From CAWBOV01 sp963790525 (GTDB lineage Bacteria; Actinomycetota; Actinomycetes; Mycobacteriales; Jatrophihabitantaceae): a stretch of 64,000 nt of DNA. The translations under genes and the position numbers were made by a program. Under the pieces are notes generated by a model that had not been told where the DNA came from, ran no database searches, and was given only the letters and a program-made list of their open reading frames with translations. Shown piece after piece: positions 1 through 8,188 of this stretch (positions are counted from its first letter, which is position 1; each line of letters opens with the position of its first letter). The stretch lies in the NCBI GenBank assembly GCA_963790525.1, contig CAWBOV010000003.1, positions 682,001 through 746,000 on the forward strand, in the 5' to 3' direction.

Positions 1-447
1 ATCCCGCTGCCGTTCGTGTCCGCCGGTGGGACCTCGCTGGTGCTGACGATGGGCGTGCTCGGCATGCTGCTCTCCTTCGCCCGGCACGAACCCGCGGCGG
101 TCAAGGCGGCGGGCAGGGCCGCCCGCGGTGGACGGCAGAGCCTGGCCATCCGCCTGCTCTGCCTCGGCGTTCCCTCCCTGCCTGCCAAGCGGAGCCGCGC
201 CGCCCGCCCCGCCGCCCGCCCCCTGCCCGCCCGGCGCCCGTGCGGACATCGCAGCCGACATCGACGCCGGCCCCGGCCCGCCGCGCCGCTCCGGCCCCGG
301 CCCCCGCGCGTCGTCCGCGCCCGCGCGCCGCCCCACCGCTCCTGCCGCCACCGCCCCGGTGGCCACCGCGCGCCGCGCTCCGCGGACCGCCGCATCCGCA
401 CCGCTGCGCGCGACCGGCACCGACTCCGCCCGGGGCTACCGCTATGA
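1..447 (+). CDS. ftsW: FtsW/RodA-type lipid II polymerase, C-terminal fragment
   Basis: This is the 3' end of a SEDS-family glycosyltransferase that polymerises septal lipid II at the membrane; the gene begins upstream of the window. The first residues, LPFVSAGGTSLVLTM, match the conserved last transmembrane segment and its preceding loop in FtsW. They are followed by a basic cytoplasmic tail. The position directly ahead of murG fits the division cluster. The tail's frame is uncertain. The direct frame stops at 447 but becomes very Arg-rich after about base 240. Frame 2 (stop 451) gives an Ala/Pro tail, and frame 3 (stop 479) would overlap the murG GTG by GTGA. An indel near base 240 is possible. 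Confidence 0.8.
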   Translation: MPLPFVSAGGTSLVLTMGVLGMLLSFARHEPAAVKAAGRAARGGRQSLAIRLLCLGVPSLPAKRSRAARPAARPLPARRPCGHRSRHRRRPRPAAPLRPRPPRVVRARAPPHRSCRHRPGGHRAPRSADRRIRTAARDRHRLRPGLPL

Positions 448-475
448 GTGACGCCGCGACGAGCGGGCCGATGTC

Positions 476-1561
476 GTGAGCCGTTCCATTCTCGTCGCCG
501 GGGGTGGGACGGCCGGGCACATCGAGCCGGCGCTGGCCTTCGCCGACGCCGTCCGCCGGCTGGACCCCGACGCGGCCGTCTCCGCCCTGGGCACCACGAA
601 GGGGCTCGAGACCACGCTCGTCCCGGCCAGGGGCTACCCGCTGGAGCTCATCCCACCCGCGCCGCTGCCGCGGTCGCTGAACCTGGACCTGCTGCGCACG
701 CCTGCCAAGCTGCGGGCCGCCGTGCAGGCCGCGGGCGCGGCGATCGATCGGACCGGCGCCGAGGTCGTCGTCGGGTTCGGCGGGTACGTGGCGCTGCCGG
801 CCTACCTCGCGGCCCGTCGCCGGCACCTCCCGGTGGTCGTCCACGAGGCCAACGCCAAGCCCGGCCTCGCCAACCGCGTCGCCGCGCGGTTCACCACCCA
901 CGTGTTCACCGCCAATGCCGACATCCGGCTGCCGCACGCCCGCGCGATCGGCATCCCGCTGCGTCGGGCGATCAGCACCTTGGACCGCCCTGCCGCCCGG
1001 CCCGCCGCGCGTGCCGCGTTCGGCCTGCTGCCCGACGCGCCGACGCTGCTGGTCACGGGTGGGTCGCAGGGGGCGCAGTCGCTCAACGGGGCGGCGCTGG
1101 GTGCCGCCGACGAGCTCCGAGCCGCCGGCGTCCAGGTGCTGCACGTCGTGGGGCCCAAGAACAGCGCGGTCGTGACCGCCCGCCCGGGCGAGGCGCCCTA
1201 CGTCGTCGTGCCCTACGTCGACCGGATGGACCACGCGTACGCCGCAGCGGACTTCGTGCTCTGCCGGTGCGGGGCGATGACCTGCGCGGAGCTCGCCGCC
1301 GTCGGCCTGCCCGCGGCCTACGTCCCGTACCCGCACGGCAACGGCGAGCAGCGGCTCAACGCACAGGCGATCGTGGCGGCCGGGGGAGGACTCCTCGTGG
1401 AGGACGCGGACTGCACACCGGAGTGGGTGCGGGCGAGCCTGATCCCGCTGCTGGCCAACCCGGCCCGGCTGGCGTCGATGGCGGCGGCCGCGGAGCGCGC
1501 CGGCGCCCGCGACGCCGACGAGGTGCTCGCGCGGGCCGTGCTGGAACTGGTGGCGCCGTGA
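476..1561 (+). CDS. murG: UDP-GlcNAc--undecaprenyl-PP-MurNAc-pentapeptide GlcNAc transferase
   Basis: MurG converts lipid I to lipid II on the inner face of the membrane. The 361-residue product is the usual length. The N-terminal glycine loop GGGTAGH (residues 9-15) binds the acceptor, GGSQGAQSLN lies mid-protein, and the C-terminal donor-site region carries AMTCAELAAVGLP and PYPHGNGEQRLNAQ. The GTG start at 476 precedes the conserved N-terminal strand directly. The stop overlaps the next start by GTGA (murC GTG at 1558), which indicates translational coupling. The frame is intact throughout. Confidence 0.96.
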   Translation: MSRSILVAGGGTAGHIEPALAFADAVRRLDPDAAVSALGTTKGLETTLVPARGYPLELIPPAPLPRSLNLDLLRTPAKLRAAVQAAGAAIDRTGAEVVVGFGGYVALPAYLAARRRHLPVVVHEANAKPGLANRVAARFTTHVFTANADIRLPHARAIGIPLRRAISTLDRPAARPAARAAFGLLPDAPTLLVTGGSQGAQSLNGAALGAADELRAAGVQVLHVVGPKNSAVVTARPGEAPYVVVPYVDRMDHAYAAADFVLCRCGAMTCAELAAVGLPAAYVPYPHGNGEQRLNAQAIVAAGGGLLVEDADCTPEWVRASLIPLLANPARLASMAAAAERAGARDADEVLARAVLELVAP

Positions 1562-3100
1562 CCGAGGAGGAGCCACAGATGCGGGACCGGCCGCAGTCGG
1601 CCTACGAACGCCCCGACGGCTGGGCCGCGCCCGGTGCCGCCCTCGTGCGCAGCGCGGCCACCGACCGGGTCCCCGAGCTGGGTGAGCTGGGCCGGGTGCA
1701 CATCGTCGGGATCGCCGGCGCCGGGATGAGCGGCCTGGCCCGCATCCTGCTCGCCCGCAACGTCGTCGTCAGCGGCTGTGAGGCCCGCGAGTCCGACACG
1801 GTCACCGCCCTGCGCGCGCTCGGCGCGGACGTCCGGATCGGGCACGCGGTCGATCACCTCGACGACGTCGACACCGTCGTCTACTCGACCGCGATCCCCC
1901 CGCGGCACATCGAGCTGGTCGCCGGCGCGCGAGCGCGGGCTGCCGGTGCTGCGCCGCGCCTCCGCGCTGGCCGCCGCCATCGCCGACCGGCGCGGGATCG
2001 CCATCGCCGGGACGCACGGCAAGACGACGACCACCTCCCTGGTCACCGTCGCCGCCCAGGCGGGTGGTCTCGACCCGTCCTTCGCCATCGGCGGCAACCT
2101 GTTCGAGACGGGCCGCAACGCCCACTACGGGACGGGGGAGTACGTCGTCGTCGAGGCAGACGAGAGCGACGGCTCCTTCCTGCTGCTGAGCCCGGAGCTG
2201 GCCGTCATCACCAACGTCGAGGCCGACCACCTGGAGAACCACGGTGACCTCGCCGGGGTGTTCCGGGCCTTCGAGCAGTTCGTCGACCGCATCGTCGCCG
2301 GTGGCCTGCTCGTGGCCTGCGCCGACGATCCGGGCAGCCAGCGCATCGCCGGCTACGCCCGCGACCGCGGCGTGCGGGTCGTCACCTACGGCCAGTCCCC
2401 GGTGGCCGACGTGATGGTCACCGACATCCGGGAGAGCGCCGGATCGGTCTCCTTCACCGCCGAGGGCGGCCCGATCGGCCACCGGACGGTGACGCTGGGC
2501 GCGCTCGTCGGGCGGCACATGGCCCTGAACGGGGCGGCGGCGCTGACCATCGCCGCCGAACTCGGCCTGGACCTGGACCGGGTCGCTGAGGTGTGGAAGG
2601 ACTTCCGCGGCGTGCAACGGCGCTTCGAGCTGCGCGGGGAGGCCGACGGGGTCCGCGTCTACGACGACTACGCCCACCACCCGACCGAGATAGCCGCGGC
2701 GTTGCGCGGTGCCCGGGCCGCGAGCGGGGCCGGCCGGCTGATCGGGGTGTTCCAGCCCGGGACGTTCAGCCGGACCCAGACCTTCGCCGCCGAGTTCGCC
2801 GAGGCGATGGCGCTGGCCGACATCGCGGTGGTCATGGACATCTTCCCGGCCCGCGAGGAACCCATCCCCGGGGTGACCGGCGCGCTCATCGCCGACGCGA
2901 TCCCGCTCGCCCCGGAGAACGTCGTCTACGAACCGAGCTGGGCCGCCACGGCCGCGCGGGTCGCCGCGCTCTGCCGCCCCGGCGACATCGTCGTGACGAT
3001 GGGCATCGGCGACGTCCACCTGCTGTGCCCCGAGATCCTCGCCCAGATCGCCGAGCGCGCGGCCGACTCCGGCGCGGAACCGACGGAGGACGGGGCATGA
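1558..3100 (+). CDS. murC: UDP-N-acetylmuramate--L-alanine ligase, interrupted by one frameshift
   Basis: MurC adds L-Ala to UDP-MurNAc in the cytoplasm. The N-terminal Rossmann motif GIAGAGMSGLA lies in the frame starting at GTG 1558. The ATP loop GTHGKTTTT (about 2014), ITNVEADHLE and the YDDYAHHPTEI region (about 2660) lie in the +1 frame. The switch falls at about 1924-1930, where one extra base in a GC run separates HIELVA from RERGLPVLRRASA. Correcting it gives a product of about 513 residues, normal for the family. Because murC is essential, this is most likely a sequence error. An internal ATG at 1579 is an alternative start. The 3' end overlaps ftsQ by ATGA. Confidence 0.9.
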
Positions 3101-3822
3101 CCACGACCACCGTCCGGCCCGTCCGCTCCGGCCCGCCGCCGCGCCAGGTCAACCGCGCGGCGCTGCGCTGGCTGGTCGGCGCCGCCGTCGCCGTGCTCGT
3201 GGTGGCTGCCGTGTGGGTCGTCGCGTTCAGCTCCGTGCTGGGCGTGCGGACGGTGAAGGTCGAAGGCACGCACCGGCTGTCCGCCGCGACGGTGCGCGCG
3301 GCCGCGGCGATCACGAGCGGAACCCCGCTGCTGCGCCTGTCCCGCGACGCCGTCGAGCGACGGGTGGAGGCCCTGCCCGACGTCCGCACCGCCACGGTGT
3401 CGGTCTCCTATCCGTCCACGGTGGTCATCGCCATCACCGAGCGGACCGCGGCCGGGTACCTGCAGACCGCTGCCAAGACCTGGGTGCTCGTCGACGAGCA
3501 GGGGCGACAGTTCACCACCGTCCACGTCCGGCCGAAGGGGATCCTGCTGCTCCAGCCGTCCGCCGCCGTGGCGGGGGACACCGCGACCCTCGCCGCCCTC
3601 GCCCAGGTGGCGGTGTCGCTCCCGGCGCCGGTGCGCGCGGCGCTCGCGAGCATCAGCGCGACCGGTCCCGAGGCGGTCACCCTGACTCTCAAGGACCAGC
3701 GCACGGTCTTCTGGGGCGGCTCGGAGCGCAGCGTGGACAAGGCCCGGGTCCTTCCGGCGCTGCTGCGCCGGCCCGGCTCGCAGTACGACGTCAGCGATCC
3801 CGACCTCGTCGTCGCGCGCTGA
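3097..3822 (+). CDS. ftsQ: Cell division protein FtsQ
   Basis: FtsQ is a bitopic divisome protein that links FtsB/FtsL to the late division proteins. The 241-residue product has a short basic cytoplasmic tail, one transmembrane helix (about residues 30-52) and a POTRA domain (VKVEGTHRLSAATVRAAA), followed by the FtsQ beta domain with the typical ITERTAAGYL segment. ATG 3097 overlaps the murC stop, so translation is coupled. The frame is intact. The Pro/Arg-rich N-terminus is shorter than in many actinobacterial homologues. Confidence 0.93.
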   Translation: MTTTTVRPVRSGPPPRQVNRAALRWLVGAAVAVLVVAAVWVVAFSSVLGVRTVKVEGTHRLSAATVRAAAAITSGTPLLRLSRDAVERRVEALPDVRTATVSVSYPSTVVIAITERTAAGYLQTAAKTWVLVDEQGRQFTTVHVRPKGILLLQPSAAVAGDTATLAALAQVAVSLPAPVRAALASISATGPEAVTLTLKDQRTVFWGGSERSVDKARVLPALLRRPGSQYDVSDPDLVVAR

Positions 3823-3861
3823 CCCGGTCCCCCTACGGGAACCCGCCGGCACTCGGGACGA

Positions 3862-3927
3862 GACCGGCGCGGGACCGGCGAAGGACCGGTGCACGACCGG
3901 TGCAGGACCGGCGCGGGATCGGCGAAG
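3862..3927 (+). repeat. Six tandem 11-bp repeats upstream of ftsZ
   Basis: Six consecutive 11-bp units fill 3862-3927. Units 1 and 5 are identical (gaccggcgcgg). Units 2 and 6 differ at one base (gaccggcgaag/gatcggcgaag). Units 3 and 4 are gaccggtgcac and gaccggtgcag. The order A-B-C-C'-A-B implies a 44-bp higher-order period. The array lies between ftsQ and ftsZ, about 180 bases before the ftsZ ATG. An 11-bp period places each unit on nearly the same face of the helix, which would suit a cooperative DNA-binding protein; that role is inferred. Confidence 0.9.
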
Positions 3928-3998
3928 TCGCGGCGTGTCGCGGGCGCGCCTGCAGCCGACTTCCGGGATCTGCGGCTAACTTCAGTACATCAGCCCAG

Positions 3999-4020
3999 GT
4001 TGACATAACTATAACCATCT
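3999..4020 (+). promoter_or_regulatory. AT-rich motif upstream of ftsZ
   Basis: An AT-rich island containing TTGACA (4000-4005) followed closely by TATAAC (4010-4015) sits about 90 bases before the ftsZ start, in otherwise GC-rich sequence. Similar GGTTGACATAAC blocks are remembered from other actinobacterial ftsZ leaders. The two hexamers are only four bases apart, so they cannot act together as -35 and -10. It is recorded as a probable ftsZ promoter or regulatory element without assigning boxes. Confidence 0.5.
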
Positions 4021-4105
4021 AGTCGAGGGTGAGTGTTCGACACCCCAGCATCGACTCTCCCCACTCCCAGTCGAGACGTCTGACATCGCACGGAAAGCAG
4101 GAATC

Positions 4106-5263
4106 ATGAGCGCACCGCACAACTACCTCGCGGTCATCAAGGTCGTCGGAGTCGGCGGTGGTGGCGTGAACGCCGTCAACCGGATGATCGAGGTCGGTCT
4201 CAAGGGCGTGGAGTTCATCGCGGTCAACACCGACGCGCAGGCCCTGTTGATGAGCGACGCGGACGTCAAGCTCGACGTCGGTCGCGAGCTCACCCGGGGC
4301 CTCGGCGCCGGCGCGCAGCCCGACGTCGGCCGCCAGGCCGCCGAGGACCACAAGGAGGAGATCGAGGAGGTGCTCAAGGGCGCCGACATGGTCTTCGTCA
4401 CCGCCGGAGAGGGTGGCGGCACCGGCACCGGTGGCGCGCCCGTCGTGGCCAGCATCGCCCGCAAGCTCGGCGCGCTCACCATCGGCGTGGTCACGCGGCC
4501 GTTCAGCTTCGAGGGCAAGAAGCGTGCCCAGCAGGCCGAGGACGGCATCGAGAACCTGCGCGCGGAGTGCGACACGCTCATCGTCATCCCGAACGACCGG
4601 CTGCTGCAGATCTCCGACTCCAGCGTCAGCGTCATGGACGCCTTCCGCAGCGCCGACCAGGTGCTGCTCTCCGGTGTCCAGGGCATCACCGACCTGATCA
4701 CCACCCCCGGCCTGATCAACCTCGACTTCGCCGACGTCAAGAGCGTCATGAGCGGGGCGGGCTCGGCGCTGATGGGCATCGGTTCGGCCCGGGGCGACAA
4801 CCGGGCTCGTGCCGCTGCGGAGATGGCGATCGCGAGCCCCCTGCTGGAAGCCAGCATGGACGGTGCCCGCGGGGTGCTGCTGTCGATCTACGGCGGCTCC
4901 GACCTGGGCCTGTTCGAGATCAACGAGGCCGCGACGCTGGTCTCCGACGCCGCCCACCCCGAGGCCAACATCATCTTCGGCGCCGTCATCGACGACACCC
5001 TGGGCGACGAGGTCAAGGTGACCGTCATCGCCGCCGGTTTCGACTCCGGCCAGCTGCCGTACAAGAAGGTCGAGGTGCGCCGCACCGAGGCCGAGACCGC
5101 CGCGCCCGGCCGCCAGCCGGCAACGCAGTCCTACAGCCAGTCCCGTCACCAGGAGCCTGCTCAGCCCGCCGCGCCGAGCTGGCCGCTGCCGACGTCGTCG
5201 GCCGGCCGCACGCCCATCGAGCTGGACGAGGATCTCGACGTGCCGGACTTCCTCAAGAACTAG
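4106..5263 (+). CDS. ftsZ: Cell division GTPase FtsZ
   Basis: FtsZ is the tubulin homologue that forms the cytokinetic ring. The 385-residue product has the N-terminal nucleotide-binding glycines VGVGGGGVNAVN, the tubulin signature GGGTGTGGAP (about residues 105-114) and the T7 loop region NLDFADVKSVM. A variable linker leads to the C-terminal peptide DLDVPDFLKN, which docks partners such as SepF and FtsW in actinobacteria. ATG 4106 follows a GGAA-containing ribosome site. A long 5' region with tandem repeats suggests that ftsZ has its own promoters in addition to readthrough from ftsQ. Confidence 0.98.
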   Translation: MSAPHNYLAVIKVVGVGGGGVNAVNRMIEVGLKGVEFIAVNTDAQALLMSDADVKLDVGRELTRGLGAGAQPDVGRQAAEDHKEEIEEVLKGADMVFVTAGEGGGTGTGGAPVVASIARKLGALTIGVVTRPFSFEGKKRAQQAEDGIENLRAECDTLIVIPNDRLLQISDSSVSVMDAFRSADQVLLSGVQGITDLITTPGLINLDFADVKSVMSGAGSALMGIGSARGDNRARAAAEMAIASPLLEASMDGARGVLLSIYGGSDLGLFEINEAATLVSDAAHPEANIIFGAVIDDTLGDEVKVTVIAAGFDSGQLPYKKVEVRRTEAETAAPGRQPATQSYSQSRHQEPAQPAAPSWPLPTSSAGRTPIELDEDLDVPDFLKN

Positions 5264-5269
5264 TGCTCC

Positions 5270-6004
5270 GTGGTTGACGCCGATGACCGGGCCCGCACCG
5301 CGGCGGCCGACAGCCGTCGGCGGGCCTCCCTCGTCGGCGCGCTGGCCGACGTGCGGCGCCGGATCCACGACGCCGCGACCGCCGCCGGGCGGGATCCGCG
5401 CACGGTCACCCTCATCGCCGTGACCAAGAACTTCCCGGTCGGCGACGCCCTCACCCTGCGCGAGCTCGGCGTGCAGGACCTCGGTGAGAACCGTGACCAG
5501 GAGGCGCGCGCTAAGGTGGCGCAGCTGCCGGACGTGCGCTGGCACTTCCTCGGCCGGCTGCAGACGAACAAGGCCAGGTCGGTCGCGCGCTACGCCACGG
5601 CCGTCCACTCCGTCGACCGACCCGAGCTGGTCGACGCCCTGGCCGCCGGCGTGCTCCGCGCCGAACGCGCACCCCTGGACGTCCTCGTCCAGGTGAGCCT
5701 GGACGGGGACGTCAGCCGCGGCGGCGTCGTGCGCGCGGGCGTCCCGGCGCTGGCCGAAGCGATCGCCGCCGCCGCCGGCCTGCGCCTGGTCGGGGTCATG
5801 GCCGTGGCGCCCATGGACATGGAGCCCGATCGCGCCTTCGCCCTGGTCGAGGAGATCGCGGCCGACCTGCGCCGCTCCCATCCCGGCGCGACGTGGGTCT
5901 CCGCGGGGATGAGCGCGGATCTCGAGCCCGCCATCGCGCACGGCGCGACACACGTGCGTGTCGGATCGGCGTTGCTCGGCTCCAGGGCGCCCGATGTGGG
6001 TTAG
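5270..6004 (+). CDS. YggS/PROSC-family pyridoxal phosphate homeostasis protein
   Basis: This is a PLP-binding alanine-racemase-fold protein that buffers free pyridoxal phosphate. Family marks are the PLP-lysine segment LIAVTKNFPV (about residue 50), the DLGENRDQEARAK block, WHFLGRLQTNK and the C-terminal GATHVRVGSALLGSR phosphate-binding loop. Its 244 residues are the normal length. The GTG start lies six bases after the ftsZ stop, so it is probably cotranscribed and coupled. In many actinobacteria a laccase-domain gene (pgeF/yfiH type) lies between ftsZ and this gene; here it is missing. Confidence 0.93.
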   Translation: MVDADDRARTAAADSRRRASLVGALADVRRRIHDAATAAGRDPRTVTLIAVTKNFPVGDALTLRELGVQDLGENRDQEARAKVAQLPDVRWHFLGRLQTNKARSVARYATAVHSVDRPELVDALAAGVLRAERAPLDVLVQVSLDGDVSRGGVVRAGVPALAEAIAAAAGLRLVGVMAVAPMDMEPDRAFALVEEIAADLRRSHPGATWVSAGMSADLEPAIAHGATHVRVGSALLGSRAPDVG

Positions 6005-6080
6005 CGTCCGGGGAGACACGAATGTGCATCACCGCTGTGGTTCGGCACCAACCACGAGTCATCTGAAGTAGGAGGACGGC

Positions 6081-6611
6081 ATGGCCGCCAGCTTGCGCAA
6101 AATGGGCGTCTACCTCGGCCTGGTCGAGGACGAGGACGGTTACGCCGAGGACCTGGAGTCCTACGAGCGGGACGTCGCCCCGGCGCGCACCCACGACTCG
6201 GCGCAGTCGCGCCCGGCCCGTCCCCGCCAGGAGTACGCCCGCGTCGCCGAACCCGCCGCTCCCGCCCGTCAGGAGTGGACGGCCGAGACCGAGGCCTACG
6301 CCGCCGAGTACGCCGACTACGAACCCCCGGCGCCGTACCGCATCACGACCCTGCACCCGCGGACGTACAACGAAGCGGTCACCATCGGGGAGCACTTCCG
6401 TGCGGGAACCCCGGTCATCATGAACCTCGGCGAGATGGCCGACTCCGATGCCAAGCGCCTCGTCGACTTCGCCGCCGGCCTCACCTTCGGGCTGCACGGG
6501 CGCGTCGAGCGGGTGACGTCCAAGGTCTTCCTGCTCAGCCCGCAGAACGTCACGGTGACCGCGCAGGACAAGGCACGGATCGCCGAGAACGGGTTTTTCA
6601 ACCAGAGCTGA
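6081..6611 (+). CDS. sepF: Cell division protein SepF
   Basis: SepF links FtsZ to the membrane and organises the ring in bacteria lacking FtsA. The 176-residue product starts with a short amphipathic membrane-binding segment (MAASLRKMGVYLGL). An acidic and Ala/Pro-rich linker follows, then the conserved SepF domain from about residue 85 (RITTLHPRTYNEA through VDFAAGLTFGLHG and KVFLLSPQNV). The ATG at 6081 has a strong AGGAGG site ahead of it. Its place between yggS and yggT is the standard actinobacterial arrangement. Confidence 0.95.
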   Translation: MAASLRKMGVYLGLVEDEDGYAEDLESYERDVAPARTHDSAQSRPARPRQEYARVAEPAAPARQEWTAETEAYAAEYADYEPPAPYRITTLHPRTYNEAVTIGEHFRAGTPVIMNLGEMADSDAKRLVDFAAGLTFGLHGRVERVTSKVFLLSPQNVTVTAQDKARIAENGFFNQS

Positions 6612-6727
6612 GAAACCGCGTCACCCGGACCCCGGTGGTCAGTGTCTCGATCGGCAAGGCATGATCACTGTGCAGCAGGTTCGCCGTCGGGGTGGACCGC
6701 AGCGCCTGAGGAAGAGGGTTGAGTTCG

Positions 6728-7021
6728 GTGGCGACAGCGTTCTCCGTGGTCGCTCTCTGCCTGCTCGTGCTGTACCTGCTCGTGCTCGCTCGGGTGCTGC
6801 TGGACGTGACCAGGTCCTTCGCCCGCTCGTGGCGTCCGGCGGGCACCGCGGCGATCGGCCTCGAGCTGGTCTACTCGGCCACCGATCCGCCGGTTCGCAC
6901 GCTGCGCCGGCTGATCCCGCCCCTGCGCATCGGACCGATCACGATCGATCTGTCCGTGTGGGTGCTGCTGCTGGCTATTCTCCTTCTACGCGCGGTGGCA
7001 CTTAGGCTTGCGCAGAACTAG
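6728..7021 (+). CDS. YggT-family membrane protein
   Basis: A small integral membrane protein of the YggT family, conserved in division clusters between sepF and divIVA; its molecular role is not settled. The 97-residue product has two hydrophobic segments flanking the conserved loop ELVYSATDPPVRTLRRLIPP. The second segment follows GPITIDLSVWVLL. GTG 6728 is preferred to TTG 6719 because the purine-rich GAGGAAGAGG ribosome site ends too close to the TTG and lies at a normal distance from the GTG. Confidence 0.85.
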   Translation: MATAFSVVALCLLVLYLLVLARVLLDVTRSFARSWRPAGTAAIGLELVYSATDPPVRTLRRLIPPLRIGPITIDLSVWVLLLAILLLRAVALRLAQN

Positions 7022-7117
7022 GTAACACCTGCATCATCCGCAACGGCAGATGTGCAGGATCCATGAATTGGTACCTGGTCGCGCATTCGCGTGGCCGTTG
7101 AGCGAAGAGGTGAACCG

Positions 7118-8065
7118 ATGGACCAGACGCCAGGGGACGACTCCAGCGCGAAGACCACGACCCTGACCCCCGCGGACGTCCACAACGTCGCCTTCAAGCG
7201 GTCGCAGATCGGCAAGCGCGGCTACGACGAGGAGGAGGTCGACAACTTCCTCGACGTCGTGGAGGCCGAGCTCTCCCGCTTGATCGAGGAGAACCAGTCG
7301 ATCAAGAGTCAGGCCGGCACCGGCGCGCTGGACTCCTCGCAGCTGTCGCAGGTCAACGACCAGACGCTCATCGAGGAGAACCAGCGCCTCAACGCCGCCC
7401 TGGCGCAGCTGCAGCAGGAGCACGGCAATCTCGGTCAGAACAGCAGCCAACTGCAGGACGCGCTGGCCGCGGCCGAGCAGCGTGCGCAGGCCGCCGAACA
7501 GCGCGTCCAGGCTGCCGAGCAGGCCGCCGCTCAGGCGCAGGCCCAGGCCGCCGAGGCGGTTCGCGCCGCCGGTGACGGTTCGCCGGCAGCGGCTCCCGTC
7601 GTGTCGGCAGACCACCACCAGCAGGCCGTCAAGGTCCTCGCGCTGGCCCAGCAGACCGCCGACCAGCACCTGGCCGGTGCCCAGGCCGACGCCGAGCGGA
7701 TGGTGTCCGAGGCCACGGCCGCGGCCAACAAGCTCGAGTCCGAGAGCACCGCGGCCGCGAACCAGCGCGTGCAGGAGGCGCAGGCCCGCGCCGACGCCCT
7801 CGGCCGCGACAGCGAGGCGAAGGCGGCCGCGACCGTCAACGACGCCGAGCAGCGCGCCGCGGCGATCAACAGTGCCCTCGAGACGCGCAAGAGCGCACTC
7901 GAGCGCCGCCTGGAGGAGCTGCGCACCTTCGAGCGCGAGTACCGCTCACGGCTCAAGAGCTACCTGGAGTCGCAGCTGCGCGACCTCGAGCACGGCGGCG
8001 ACCCGGATGCCGGTGCCGCACCCGCCCAGGAGGCCCAGGGCAGCGACAACGCCTATCACAGCTGA
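7118..8065 (+). CDS. divIVA: DivIVA/Wag31 polar growth protein
   Basis: DivIVA is a coiled-coil scaffold that marks cell poles and directs tip growth in actinobacteria. The 315-residue product has the N-terminal lipid-binding domain (LTPADVHNVAFKRS, then GYDEEEVDNFLDVVEAEL at about residues 37-54). Long Ala/Glu/Gln-rich coiled coils follow, with a C-terminal helix that probably drives assembly. ATG 7118 is chosen over GTG 7091 because GAAGAGGTG precedes it at good spacing. A hairpin at 8090-8125 closes the cluster downstream. Confidence 0.93.
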   Translation: MDQTPGDDSSAKTTTLTPADVHNVAFKRSQIGKRGYDEEEVDNFLDVVEAELSRLIEENQSIKSQAGTGALDSSQLSQVNDQTLIEENQRLNAALAQLQQEHGNLGQNSSQLQDALAAAEQRAQAAEQRVQAAEQAAAQAQAQAAEAVRAAGDGSPAAAPVVSADHHQQAVKVLALAQQTADQHLAGAQADAERMVSEATAAANKLESESTAAANQRVQEAQARADALGRDSEAKAAATVNDAEQRAAAINSALETRKSALERRLEELRTFEREYRSRLKSYLESQLRDLEHGGDPDAGAAPAQEAQGSDNAYHS

Positions 8066-8089
8066 GCCTCGCTCAGTCCACGACAGCGG

Positions 8090-8125
8090 ACCTGCCGTCG
8101 GGTGCCCAGGCTCCCGGCGGCAGGT
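8090..8125 (+). terminator. Hairpin after divIVA
   Basis: The arms ACCTGCCG and CGGCAGGT pair perfectly over 8 bp. An inner GGG/CCC pairing across a small internal loop extends the stem. It lies 24 bases after the divIVA stop with no U-tract, as is common for actinobacterial terminators. It probably ends the division-cluster transcript. Confidence 0.55.
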
Positions 8126-8188
8126 TCTCGTCTGTCACCCCGTCGACGTGACCGCCGGCGGGCCGTGCGCGCGAAACGGTGACGGCTG

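Noticed and set aside
4000..4015. TTGACA/TATAAC as a -35/-10 promoter pair for ftsZ
   Set aside because: The hexamers are only four bases apart, while a sigma70-type promoter needs about 17.
4019..6019. A 666-codon open frame on the minus strand opposite ftsZ and yggS
   Set aside because: Shadow frame without motifs; both plus-strand genes are conserved end to end.
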